In this document: positions 28,561 through 36,201 of the stretch, in pieces | How positions within the stretch are numbered: the first letter of the stretch is position 1 | Layout: each line of letters starts with the position of its first letter | Source of the DNA: Sinorhizobium fredii | GTDB lineage: Bacteria; Pseudomonadota; Alphaproteobacteria; Rhizobiales; Rhizobiaceae | Direction: 5' to 3' | NCBI RefSeq assembly: GCF_002944405.1 | Contig: NZ_CP024307.1 | Location: 2,624,501 to 2,688,500, forward strand | DNA: 64,000 nucleotides | The notes under the pieces: model-generated | The model's database searches: none | The model's input: only the letters and a program-made list of their open reading frames with translations | What the model was told of the DNA's origin: nothing | Translations under genes and position numbers: made by a program

Positions 28561-29202
28561 TCAGAGCCCGCGCAGATATGGGTTGCTACGGCGCTCCTCG
28601 CCGATCCGGCCGCCCGGTCCGTGGCCGCAGATGAAACCGACGTCATCGCCGAGCGGCAGGATCTTGTCGCGGATGGAATCGAGAAGTTGTTGATGGTCGC
28701 CGCCGGGCAGGTCGGTGCGGCCGATCGAGCCGTGGAACAGCACGTCGCCGACATGGGCGAAGCTCTGCGCACGGTTGAAGTAGACGACATGGCCGGGCGC
28801 ATGGCCGGGGACGTGCAGCACTTCGAAGACGTGATTGCCGAAGGAGACCGTGTCCCCGTCTTCCAGCCATTGGTCCGGCAGGACGTTCTGCACCTTCATC
28901 GCCAGGCCGAAACGCTCCGCCTGGCCCTCCAGCCGTTCGAGCAGCGGCCGGTCGTCCTTGTGCGGACCGATGATCTTGAGCTCCAGCGCCTCCTTCAATT
29001 CCTTGGCGCCGCCGGCATGATCGATATGACCGTGTGTGAGCCAGATCGCCTGCAGCTCGATGCCGTTTTCGCGGATCGTCTGCAGGATGACGTCGACGTC
29101 GCCACCGGGATCGACAATCACGCCTTCCTTCGTCTCGCTGTCGAACAGCACCGTGCAGTTCTGCTGAAAATGCGTAACCGGGATGATGCCCGCCTGTAAC
29201 AT
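28561..29202 (-). CDS. MBL-fold metallo-hydrolase (glyoxalase II-like)
   Basis: 213 residues. The metallo-beta-lactamase fold has its metal motif THGHIDHAGG and the further ligands in VPGHAPGHVVY, HVGDVLFHGSIGRTDL and FICGHGPGG. It resembles the YcbL type of glyoxalase II-like hydrolases, cytoplasmic thioesterases acting on glutathione esters or similar; the substrate here is unproven. The stop is 13 bp from the repeat hairpin, which may serve as its terminator. Confidence 0.93.
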   Translation of the reverse strand: MLQAGIIPVTHFQQNCTVLFDSETKEGVIVDPGGDVDVILQTIRENGIELQAIWLTHGHIDHAGGAKELKEALELKIIGPHKDDRPLLERLEGQAERFGLAMKVQNVLPDQWLEDGDTVSFGNHVFEVLHVPGHAPGHVVYFNRAQSFAHVGDVLFHGSIGRTDLPGGDHQQLLDSIRDKILPLGDDVGFICGHGPGGRIGEERRSNPYLRGL

Positions 29203-29289
29203 GCCGACCGTGCCTCGTTCTTCCTTAGCTGTGGGCGGTGTCGCCGCCAGGTCACCTATAGCGGGATATGAGGCCGGAGACAGCGCAAA

Positions 29290-29451
29290 TCAGCGAAGCG
29301 CGACAATTTCCGTTCTGTTCGACTCGGTCGGCAATTGCACGGTTGTGAGCAACAGAATGGATACGGCAAGTTTCGCCGCCACGACAACAAAGACCAGCGG
29401 ACGCAGCCGCTGTGCAGTGAGTTCGGCCTCGTCGATGGTCTCATGCTGCAT
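29290..29451 (-). CDS. 53-residue single-helix membrane protein
   Basis: A short open frame of 53 codons plus stop. It begins MQHETIDEAELTAQRLRP, has one hydrophobic helix at ~19-38 (LVFVVVAAKLAVSILLLTTV) and a short tail ending EIVALR. GGGAG at 29460-29464 lies 8 bases before the ATG, ideal spacing. No homologue recognised. It lies 87 bp upstream of the MBL gene on the same strand and could be co-transcribed. The acidic-N, helix, polar-C layout argues for a real membrane microprotein. Confidence 0.6.
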   Translation of the reverse strand: MQHETIDEAELTAQRLRPLVFVVVAAKLAVSILLLTTVQLPTESNRTEIVALR

Positions 29452-29667
29452 GGTCCGGACTCCCGGTGAGAACGCCCTTGGTCAGAAGGCGTGACTTCGT
29501 CCAACCTTCAGCGGGCGCGGCGATCTCTCAGTCGAAGCGCTCCACCGTCGGCCGAAGCAACGCTCGGCGGCAGCAATATGTTTCATGTTCACATTTCCTG
29601 ATGTCACGCCGGGAACATCCGAGGCGTACGGGGCGTTTGGCCCGCATCATAGAAGAGGAGCAAGACA

Positions 29668-30291
29668 ATGAAGACCCTCTCCCCCCACCTGTTGAAAGCG
29701 GTCGCGGCAGCGGGTTTGATCCTCGCTGCGGGCGTCTCCGCCGCCGCTGCGGCAATGAGCGCGACGGCAGTGACCGATCTCAACGTACGCGCCGGCCCCG
29801 GCCCGCAATATCCGGTCGTTGGCCTGGCGGCGCGCGGCAGCACGACCGTGCTCGAGGGCTGCATCGAAGGCAGCCTGTGGTGCCGGGTCAATGTCGGCGG
29901 CGTCAGCGGCTGGGCCTATGCCAAATATCTCGCAATGGCCCAGAGCGGCTCGACGGTGGTAATTTCCGAGCGGCGCGCTGAACTCGGCGTCCCGGTCGTG
30001 ACCTACGAGGCGACCGGCAGCACGGTGGCCACCCCGACCGAACCGCTTGAGTTGATCGGGCCGGTCGAAGAGGTCGATGCCATCACCCCGCCTCCGGCAG
30101 TAGGCACCTACATCACTTCCAACCCGGTGGACCCGGTCTATCTCGATGGCGAGGTGGTTCTCGGCGCGACGCTGCCGAGCACCGTGGCCGTCCGGCCGAT
30201 CCCGGAGTACAACTACGAATACGTGATGGTAAACGGGCAGCCTGTGCTTGTTGAACCCTCGACACGTCGGATAGTCTACATCTATCGCTGA
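29668..30291 (+). CDS. Exported SH3-domain protein with DUF1236-like tail
   Basis: 207 residues; GAGGAG before the ATG. Signal peptide to ~29 (VSAAAAAMSA), then a bacterial SH3 domain (TAVTDLNVRAGPGPQYPVVGLAARGSTTVLEGC...WCRVNVGGVSGWAYAKYL, with a likely C-C pair), a proline-rich linker and a C-terminal YEYVMVNGQPVLVEPSTRRIVYIYR resembling DUF1236. Probably a periplasmic or cell-wall binding protein, as found widely in Rhizobiales. Confidence 0.9.
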   Translation: MKTLSPHLLKAVAAAGLILAAGVSAAAAAMSATAVTDLNVRAGPGPQYPVVGLAARGSTTVLEGCIEGSLWCRVNVGGVSGWAYAKYLAMAQSGSTVVISERRAELGVPVVTYEATGSTVATPTEPLELIGPVEEVDAITPPPAVGTYITSNPVDPVYLDGEVVLGATLPSTVAVRPIPEYNYEYVMVNGQPVLVEPSTRRIVYIYR

Positions 30292-30621
30292 CGTTCAATC
30301 GTAGTGGACGTGATTAAGTCGCAGCGCGTCGTGAACGCGCTGCGACGCATTTCCGTGTCAGTCTCCCGCCGAGCCTCAACAATCTCCCAACCTCACGGTG
30401 CGCATCGACCTATTCTGCCGCAGACGGTTCGACTCGCCGGTAGAATTGTGTCAACAAAGCTGACACTTCTTTCTATTATGTCGCTAGTGGACGTTTTCTT
30501 AAATCCCAGTCGATTTAAGGATTAAGAGCATGCAGCCTTCAAAGTGCCACAGCGAGCTTTGCGCGTCCTATAAGACGCACGGCGCTGGAGGTGCAATCTG
30601 CCGGGAAAGGAAAGTGACCGC
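30292..30621. promoter_or_regulatory. Upstream region of the MarR gene with inverted repeat
   Basis: 330 bp without a gene. At 30448-30466 is the inverted repeat GTGTCA-N7-TGACAC, followed 7 bp later by CTATTA (30473-30478), a -10-like box; so a repressor site over a promoter is plausible, e.g. autoregulation by the MarR protein. The palindromic repeat 30547-30588 lies between it and the gene. Confidence 0.45.
30547..30588. repeat. Rhizobial intergenic palindromic element, copy 2
   Basis: Hairpin CCACAGCG ... CGCTGG with inner GCGCGTC/GACGC, same family and orientation as 28504-28547. It is preceded by AGCCTTCAAAGTG, like the TTCAGAGTG before copy 1. Confidence 0.72.
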
Positions 30622-31104
30622 GTGGCCGGCCAAACTAGGGACAACAGCCAGTACATGACAGATGTCACCCGCAAGGAGGAAGACACGATCGATTTTGAGA
30701 TTATCGAGCTGCTGTTTTTCGCCTATCGCGACTTCACCGGCGATCCGGACGCCATTCTCGAAAAGAGCGGTTTCGGGCGCGCCCACCACCGCGTCGTGCA
30801 CTTCGTCAATCGAGAGCCGGGCATGACCGTGGCCGATCTTCTCGACACGTTGAAGATCACCAAGCAGAGCCTTGCCCGTGTCCTCAAGCAACTGATCGAC
30901 TCAGGCTATATTCGTCAGGTGGCCGGTCCGGAGGACAGGCGCCAACGCATGCTCTATACGACGAAAGAGGGCCAGGCACTGGCGCGAGCACTCGCCGAGC
31001 CACAGTCCCGCCGCATAGCGGATGCATTGGCGAAGACGGGTCCCGGCGCGCGGGAAATCGTCAAGCGGTTTCTCGTCAACATGAAGAACAGCGCCGCGGA
31101 CTGA
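30622..31104 (+). CDS. MarR family regulator (PetP-like)
   Basis: 160 residues from a GTG at 30622 (GGAAAGGAAAG upstream); an internal ATG at 30655 is possible. Winged helix of the MarR family: AHHRVVHFVNREPGMTVADLLDTLKITKQSLARVLKQLIDSGYI, wing GPEDRRQRMLYTTKEGQAL. Directly upstream of an OmpR-type regulator, the arrangement of petP-petR first described in Rhodobacter capsulatus, where PetP is a MarR-type protein. The connection is by family and order only. Confidence 0.85.
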   Translation: MAGQTRDNSQYMTDVTRKEEDTIDFEIIELLFFAYRDFTGDPDAILEKSGFGRAHHRVVHFVNREPGMTVADLLDTLKITKQSLARVLKQLIDSGYIRQVAGPEDRRQRMLYTTKEGQALARALAEPQSRRIADALAKTGPGAREIVKRFLVNMKNSAAD

Positions 31105-31119
31105 TACCGGGGCTCCGCC

Positions 31120-31137
31120 TAGGATTTTATTAGGATT
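31120..31137. promoter_or_regulatory. Tandem TAGGATT sites upstream of response regulator
   Basis: TAGGATT at 31120-31126 and again at 31131-31137, an 11-bp period, on one face of the helix, as OmpR-family dimers bind. Located between the MarR gene and the response regulator gene. Confidence 0.4.
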
Positions 31138-31304
31138 AACGGATAAACCCCTGGAATCAGGGAATGGGGCGACCGCGGCGCATCTGCTTCAATGCGCGGT
31201 CACTCAAATTCGGGAGGAGGACGCGGCTGTGATCCGGTTCGGTTCGATCGCAGTCGCGCACCGCAGGGGAAATAAGGCTCTGCCGAGAAAAGGGTTTGCC
31301 AAGC

Positions 31305-32006
31305 ATGATTGCCAAAGCGAAAGTGGCCGATGACGCGGCGCACCTTCTGATCGTGGATGACGACCGACGCATTCGCGACCTGCTGAACCGCTTTCTGGTG
31401 GAACAGGGGTTTCGCGTGACAACGGCGGCCGATGCCGGCGAAGCGAGGCGAAAGCTCATCGGGCTCGATTTCGATCTCCTGATCGTCGACGTGATGATGC
31501 CCGGCGAAAGCGGCATCTCGCTGACCCAGAGCTTGAGACACATCAAGACCGTACCGATCATCATGCTGACGGCACTCGCAGAAGCGAATTCCCGCATCGA
31601 AGGTCTTGAGGCGGGCGCCGACGACTACTTGCCGAAACCCTTCGAGCCGCGTGAGCTCGTGCTCAGGATCAATAACATATTGCGTCGGAACCAGCCCACA
31701 CAGGCGCCGAAGGTCGATCAGGTCATCTTCGGCCCCTATACGTTTTCGGTGGTGCGCAAGGAGCTTCGCCGCGGCGCCGAGCACATCCGGCTGACCGACC
31801 GCGAACAGGAGATCATGACCCTGTTTTCGCAACGCGCCGGCGAAACCATTCCACGCCACGAATTGATCGGCGACGACGCCGAGGTCGGCGAACGGACGAT
31901 CGACGTGCAGATCAACCGGCTGAGGCGCAAAATCGAGGACGATCCCTCCAATCCCGTCTGGCTGCAGACGGTGCGCGGCATCGGCTATCGTTTGAGTGTG
32001 GACTAG
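31305..32006 (+). CDS. OmpR family response regulator (PetR-like)
   Basis: 233 residues from the ATG at 31305 (AGGG 10 bases upstream; a TTG three codons before is possible). Receiver domain with acidic pocket VDDD, phospho-acceptor D62 in LIVDVMMPGESG, T in MLTALAE and K in YLPKPFEPRE; C-terminal winged helix (RLTDREQEIMTLFSQRAGE..., TIDVQINRLRRKIEDDPSNPVWLQTVRGIGYRL). A DNA-binding regulator paired with the histidine kinase that follows after 71 bp. Confidence 0.94.
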   Translation: MIAKAKVADDAAHLLIVDDDRRIRDLLNRFLVEQGFRVTTAADAGEARRKLIGLDFDLLIVDVMMPGESGISLTQSLRHIKTVPIIMLTALAEANSRIEGLEAGADDYLPKPFEPRELVLRINNILRRNQPTQAPKVDQVIFGPYTFSVVRKELRRGAEHIRLTDREQEIMTLFSQRAGETIPRHELIGDDAEVGERTIDVQINRLRRKIEDDPSNPVWLQTVRGIGYRLSVD

Positions 32007-32077
32007 TCTAGGTTCAAGACGAGCGGGATGCCACACCTGTTCAACAAAGGACCGCTTCGGCAACGACTGAGACGACG

Positions 32078-33457
32078 ATGGTAAGCCTCGACAGCCTCAG
32101 GCGCACAAGATCGAACAGCGCCGACAGCGCCTGGAAGCGCCTCATCCGCTGGCTGCGTCGCCGCCTGCCGATGGGTCTCTACGCCCGCTCGCTGCTCATT
32201 GTCGTGATTCCCATGGTGTTGCTGCAGTCGGTCGTCGCCTTCGTCTTCATGGAGCGGCACTGGCAGCTCGTCACGCAGCGTCTCTCGGCCGCGGTCACCA
32301 ACGACATCGCGGCTATCGTCGACCTGATCACGACCTTCCCGCAGGACGGCGACATAGATCGGATCGTCCGGATCGCCCGCGACGAGCTCGACCTCAACAT
32401 CGCCGTCGAGCCGGGCGGAGAACTGCCGCCACCCCGGCCCAAACCCTTCTTCGAGATCCTCGACCAGATCCTCAGCGAGGAGATTTCGAACCAGATCCGC
32501 CTTCCCTTCTGGATCGATACGGTCGGCAACTCGAAGATCGTCGAGATCCGCATCAAGCTCGAAGACGGCCGTATCCTCCGTGTCTATGCGCGGCGCAACC
32601 AGGCCTATGCGTCGAACACCCATATCTTTCTCGTCTGGATGGTCGGCGCGTCGCTCGTCCTGCTGGCGATCGCAATCCTGTTCCTGCGTGGACAAATCCG
32701 CCCGATCCTGGCGCTCGCCAATGCCGCCGAAAGTTTCGGCAAGGGACAGAAGATCGATGACTTCGCCCCACGCGGCGCCGAAGAGATCCGCCGCGCCGGC
32801 CTGGCCTTCATCCTGATGCGCGAACGCATCGAACGCCAGATCGAACAGCGCACCGCGATGCTGACCGGTGTCAGTCACGATCTGCGCACCATCCTGACGC
32901 GCTTCAAGCTGCAACTGGCGCTCGCCGGCGACACTCCGGACCCCAGCCTCAACCAGGACGTCGAGGACATGCAGAACATGCTGGAAGGCTATCTCGCCTT
33001 TGCCCGCGGCGAGGCGGAGGAAGACGTCGGCGAGTTGAAGCTCAGCGACCTGATGGCGCGGCTCTTGGCAGAGGCCGAGCTTTACGGCAAGACCCTGACC
33101 ACCTCGATCGAGGGAGAGGACAACATTCGCGTCCGGCCGAACGCCTTCACGCGTCTCGTCGCCAACCTGGTATCGAACGCCTACCGCTATGCCGACACGG
33201 TTCGGATCGACGCCCGCCATACCGCCAAATGGCTGACGATCACCATCGACGATGACGGTCCCGGCATTCCGGAGCCCTCGCGCGAGGATGTCTTCAAGCC
33301 GTTCTTCCGCCTGGACGAGGCGCGCAATCTCGACAGTTCCGGCACTGGCCTTGGCCTCGCCATTGCGCGCGACATCGCCCGAAGCCATGGCGGCAACGTC
33401 ACCCTCGGCGACAGCCCGCTTGGAGGGCTGCGCGCCACAGTGCGCGTCCCGACGTGA
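32078..33457 (+). CDS. Sensor histidine kinase (EnvZ-type)
   Basis: 459 residues. Two transmembrane helices, ~38-58 and ~183-203, enclose a periplasmic sensor of ~125 residues. HAMP (~205-258) leads to the H-box GVSHDLRTILTRFKLQLAL with phospho-accepting H267, the N-box NLVSNAYRYA, G1 DDDGPGIP and G2 SSGTGLGLAIARDI. Intact catalytic core. Partner of the response regulator just upstream. The signal sensed is unknown. Confidence 0.93.
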   Translation: MVSLDSLRRTRSNSADSAWKRLIRWLRRRLPMGLYARSLLIVVIPMVLLQSVVAFVFMERHWQLVTQRLSAAVTNDIAAIVDLITTFPQDGDIDRIVRIARDELDLNIAVEPGGELPPPRPKPFFEILDQILSEEISNQIRLPFWIDTVGNSKIVEIRIKLEDGRILRVYARRNQAYASNTHIFLVWMVGASLVLLAIAILFLRGQIRPILALANAAESFGKGQKIDDFAPRGAEEIRRAGLAFILMRERIERQIEQRTAMLTGVSHDLRTILTRFKLQLALAGDTPDPSLNQDVEDMQNMLEGYLAFARGEAEEDVGELKLSDLMARLLAEAELYGKTLTTSIEGEDNIRVRPNAFTRLVANLVSNAYRYADTVRIDARHTAKWLTITIDDDGPGIPEPSREDVFKPFFRLDEARNLDSSGTGLGLAIARDIARSHGGNVTLGDSPLGGLRATVRVPT

Positions 33458-33493
33458 ACCCTCCCGGAGCTGCTAAAATTAGCGCGAATAGTC

Positions 33494-33560
33494 TACAGCG
33501 CCGCGCGTCTTATCAGACGCGCAAAGGTCGCTGTAACACTTTGAATTGCTGTAGGTCAGA
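33494..33560. repeat. Rhizobial intergenic palindromic element, copy 3 (reversed)
   Basis: TACAGCG (33494-33500) pairs with CGCTGTA (33529-33535), inner GCGCGTCT/AGACGCGC, followed by ACACTTTGAATTGCTGTAG. Opposite orientation to the copies at 28504 and 30547; sits between convergent histidine kinase and csaA genes. Confidence 0.78.
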
Positions 33561-33612
33561 CCGCGCCGTTCGTTGAAACGCCGCCAAGTTCTATCTCAAA
33601 CGCCATGCCTCG

Positions 33613-33957
33613 TCACATCAGCTTTCTGCCGTTCGGAACGGGCTTGTCGGTCGCGGCCAGCACGATCGCGCCCTCTTCGTCTGCAAAGCCGAGCGTCAGG
33701 ACCTCGGAGCGGACGGGCCCGATCTGACGCGGGGGGAAATTGACTACGCCCAGCACCTGCCGGCCGACGAGATCTTCCGGCTTGTAGTGCACAGTGATCT
33801 GTGCAGACGACCTTTTTATGCCGATCTCGGCACCGAAATCGATTCTAAGCTTGTAGGCGGGCTTGCGCGCCTCGGGAAAGACCTCGGCCTCGATGATCGT
33901 GCCGACGCGGATATCCACGCGCTCGAAATCGCAAAATTCAATGAGGTCCGCCATCAA
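33613..33957 (-). CDS. csaA: tRNA-binding/CsaA-like chaperone
   Basis: 114 residues, an EMAP-II/OB-fold tRNA-binding domain alone: FERVDIRVGTIIEAEVFPEARKPAYKLRIDFG, KRSSAQITVHY, NFPPRQIGPVRSEVLTLGF. CsaA homologues act as export-related chaperones or tRNA binders. Possibly two start codons in tandem (ATGATG). Last gene of a ybjN-proC-csaA unit, 27 bp after proC. Confidence 0.9.
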   Translation of the reverse strand: MMADLIEFCDFERVDIRVGTIIEAEVFPEARKPAYKLRIDFGAEIGIKRSSAQITVHYKPEDLVGRQVLGVVNFPPRQIGPVRSEVLTLGFADEEGAIVLAATDKPVPNGRKLM

Positions 33958-33984
33958 AATACCTTTGGAAATCCGGCCGGCCGC

Positions 33985-34803
33985 TTAACCGGCCAGTTCT
34001 TCGGCGCGCTTGCGCGCTGCCGCGATGGCCTTGTCGAAAAGCGGCTGCATGCCGTCGTCCGCCATCAGGACGGCGAGTGCGGCGGCGGTCGTGCCGCCCG
34101 GCGACGTGACGTTCTGGCGAAGGCGTGCGGCGTCGTCGGGGGACTGATGTAGGAGTTCACCAGCCCCCGCGACGGTTTCCCGAGCGAGCCGCATGGCAAG
34201 GTCCGCCTGGAGGCCGAGCTTACGCCCAGCCTCCGCCATGCACTCGACGAGATAGAAGACGTAGGCCGGTCCGCTGCCGGAAACCGCAGTCACTGTATCG
34301 ATGTCGGCTTCGCTGGCAACCCATTCGACCGGCCCGCTGACCTTCAGGAGATCATGAACCAGCCCGCGTTGCTTTTCGGTCACGCGGGCATTGGCGAAAG
34401 CGCCCGTGACGCCGCGACCTATCATGGCCGGCGTGTTCGGCATCGCCCGCACGGTCGCCGCTTCGCCGAGATGGCGCTCGATGAAAGCAAGCGTCTTGCC
34501 GGCCGCGACGGAGACGATCACTGTGCCGGATCCGACGAGCCCCTTCAGCGGCGGGAGTGCCGCTTCCATGACTTGCGGTTTGACGGCGAGAAAGATCACA
34601 CTTGCCTTGACGCCCTGCGGGACGGCGGCCGCATGAGCCACGCCGTTTTCGGCGATGAGTTTTTGCATGGCCGGGGGTGGGCCCGGATCGACCACGAGAA
34701 CATCGCCGCCGCTGACACCGCTCTTGATCCAGCCGCCGAGCATGGCGCCGCCCATGTTGCCGGCGCCGACCAGGACGATGGGACCGGAAACGGCGATGCT
34801 CAT
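33985..34803 (-). CDS. proC: Pyrroline-5-carboxylate reductase
   Basis: 272 residues from the ATG at 34803, one base after the ybjN stop. Last step of proline synthesis, reducing pyrroline-5-carboxylate with NAD(P)H. Rossmann motif LVGAGNMGGAMLGGWIKSG, VKPQVMEA, MPNTPAMIGRGVTG and the C-terminal signature (AVSGSGPAYVFYLVECMAEAG, LARETVAGAGELL, VTSPGGTTAAAL). Full length. Translationally coupled to ybjN. Confidence 0.97.
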   Translation of the reverse strand: MSIAVSGPIVLVGAGNMGGAMLGGWIKSGVSGGDVLVVDPGPPPAMQKLIAENGVAHAAAVPQGVKASVIFLAVKPQVMEAALPPLKGLVGSGTVIVSVAAGKTLAFIERHLGEAATVRAMPNTPAMIGRGVTGAFANARVTEKQRGLVHDLLKVSGPVEWVASEADIDTVTAVSGSGPAYVFYLVECMAEAGRKLGLQADLAMRLARETVAGAGELLHQSPDDAARLRQNVTSPGGTTAAALAVLMADDGMQPLFDKAIAAARKRAEELAG

Positions 34804-34804
34804 C

Positions 34805-35305
34805 TCATGCCTCCCCAACAGTCGCGAACAGGACAGTATCGACGGCGCGCTGCGCGTCCATCCCGGACCAGACGACGAATTGGAACGCCTGGAAATAGGT
34901 TTCGCAGGCGTCGAGCGCGCTCGACAAAAGCACTTCCACCTGCCGGTTTGTCGGCTCGGCGCCTCCGGCAAGCAACAGAGATTGCCGGAAGATGATGACC
35001 TCTTCTTGGCGCCAGAGATCGAAATGTCCCATCAGGACCTGGCCGTTGATCTGGGAGAGCAGGCGGATCACCTCGTTGACGCGGCTATCCGGAACCTTGA
35101 TGTCGAAGGCGCAGGCAAGATGCAGCGCCTCGAACTCCTCCATCCAGGAAAAGGAAACGTGATAGTCCGCCCACCGGCCCTCGACCGTCATGGCGATCTC
35201 GTCCTCGCCCGACCGCTCGAAGGACCAGTCATTGTTGGCGGCGACGAACTCGATCATATCGACCGGGTTGGACTGGCGCTCGACTTCCATTTCCAAAAGG
35301 CTCAT
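34805..35305 (-). CDS. YbjN domain protein
   Basis: 166 residues. DUF1790/YbjN: NPVDMIEFVAANNDWSFERSGEDEIAMTVEGRWADYHVSFSW, then LSQINGQVLMGHFDLWRQEEVIIFRQSL. In E. coli YbjN affects stress responses and motility; the rhizobial role is unknown. Stop codon and proC start are separated by one base, a conserved order in alphaproteobacteria. Confidence 0.92.
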   Translation of the reverse strand: MSLLEMEVERQSNPVDMIEFVAANNDWSFERSGEDEIAMTVEGRWADYHVSFSWMEEFEALHLACAFDIKVPDSRVNEVIRLLSQINGQVLMGHFDLWRQEEVIIFRQSLLLAGGAEPTNRQVEVLLSSALDACETYFQAFQFVVWSGMDAQRAVDTVLFATVGEA

Positions 35306-35733
35306 GCATCACCCTAAAGGCACGGCGCAAGGCGCGCGAGGTCACGTTCACAAGACGCAACGCTGCAAACCCGACACCGGATACCGACACACTCTGATTG
35401 CTGGACCTGCGGTTATCCTGGCTTACTTACCCTGCCCGGAGCTTGCGTGGCCCGTTTCGAATCATCATTTAAAATCAGTGTATAACGGCAGAGTCACCCT
35501 GCCAGCCCCTGAGCCGAAAAATTGCAGGGAAGACCTCTCGTCGCGTTAGGATTTCGATTCAGCGGGGATGCTTAAACGACTCTGCGATAAGGGTTTTTTG
35601 GCAGTGTCCACAGGTGGAAAACTTTTCAGCTTTCATTAACCCTGAAGCTGACGCAGCGACTGCCGCGTGAAAAGGCGACTCGGCTGCGGAGAAGCAGCTC
35701 GAAGGCGGCATCCAATCGTATGCTGGCCGGAAA
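35306..35733. other. Intergenic ybjN/ubiK
   Basis: 428 bp without a protein gene. It contains the ybjN promoter on the left and a candidate structured RNA at 35482-35610. The part 35455-35640 is AT-richer than the flanking genes and rich in short complementary segments. Confidence 0.55.
35482..35610 (+). ncRNA. Candidate 6S RNA-like structured RNA
   Basis: GCCAGCCCCTGAGCCGA (35501-35517) is nearly identical to the E. coli 6S RNA segment GCCAGUCCCCUGAGCCGA, which forms the left strand of its open-promoter-like bubble. GCAGAGTC (35488-35495) pairs perfectly with GACTCTGC (35578-35585); CCCTGC pairs with GCAGGG; a TTTTTT lies at 35593-35598. GCTTAAACGACTCTGCGA also recalls the right arm of E. 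coli 6S. TATAAC at 35481-35486 may be its -10 box. The ends are uncertain, and the closed stem (~98 nt) is short for 6S, so the call is tentative. Other structured RNAs (SRP, tmRNA) do not fit. Confidence 0.45.
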
Positions 35734-36018
35734 TTACTTGCCGGTGGTGATGTCGCCGACCGGTTCTGTCGCGGCAAGGCGCGCTTCGAGCGCTGCGATC
35801 CGGGCGAGCAGGGCGTCGTTTTCGTCGCGCGCCCTGGCAGCCATCTCCTTGACGGCCTCGAACTCCTCGCGCTTCACCACGTCGAGCGAATTCAGCCAGC
35901 CTTCGGCCTGGGCGCGAAAGGCCGTCTCGACCTCCCGCCGTACGCCCTGGGCCGCACCGGCAGCATCCGTCATCAATCTCGCAAGATCATCGAGAATGCG
36001 GTTGGCCCCTGTGCTCAT
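35734..36018 (-). CDS. ubiK: UbiK-like accessory factor (BMFP family)
   Basis: 94 residues from the ATG at 36018 (GGAG 9 bases before it). Mostly helical: RILDDLARLMTDAAGAAQGVRREVETAFRAQAEGWLNSLDVVKREEFEAVKEMAARARDEND, ending in a coiled coil (LLARIAALEARLAATE). This is the BMFP/DUF526 family: trimeric membrane-active small proteins; UbiK assists ubiquinone synthesis. Divergent from lgt. Confidence 0.85.
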   Translation of the reverse strand: MSTGANRILDDLARLMTDAAGAAQGVRREVETAFRAQAEGWLNSLDVVKREEFEAVKEMAARARDENDALLARIAALEARLAATEPVGDITTGK

Positions 36019-36201
36019 CGTATTCGTCTCCATTTCGCTCGCGCCCCATGGGCGAGCCCTGTCATTTTCAGGTAGGGTCGCGCGCACGAGGATGCAAGGA
36101 AAATCAGAGCCTGCGACGGGAAGAACGGGAGAGCCGCTTGACCCCGCCTGCTTCGATCGCCATGTTCCGCCCAACCGATAGGCCCGGCATGAGAGAAGAC
36201 C

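Noticed and set aside
35482..35610. SRP (4.5S) RNA as alternative identity for the structured RNA
   Set aside because: Length would fit, but the conserved SRP apical sequence GGAAGCAGC is absent, whereas the 6S core is present.
35559..35777. 72-codon minus-strand frame ending in FKHPR beside ubiK
   Set aside because: Overlaps the ubiK 3' end and the RNA candidate and has no ribosome site.
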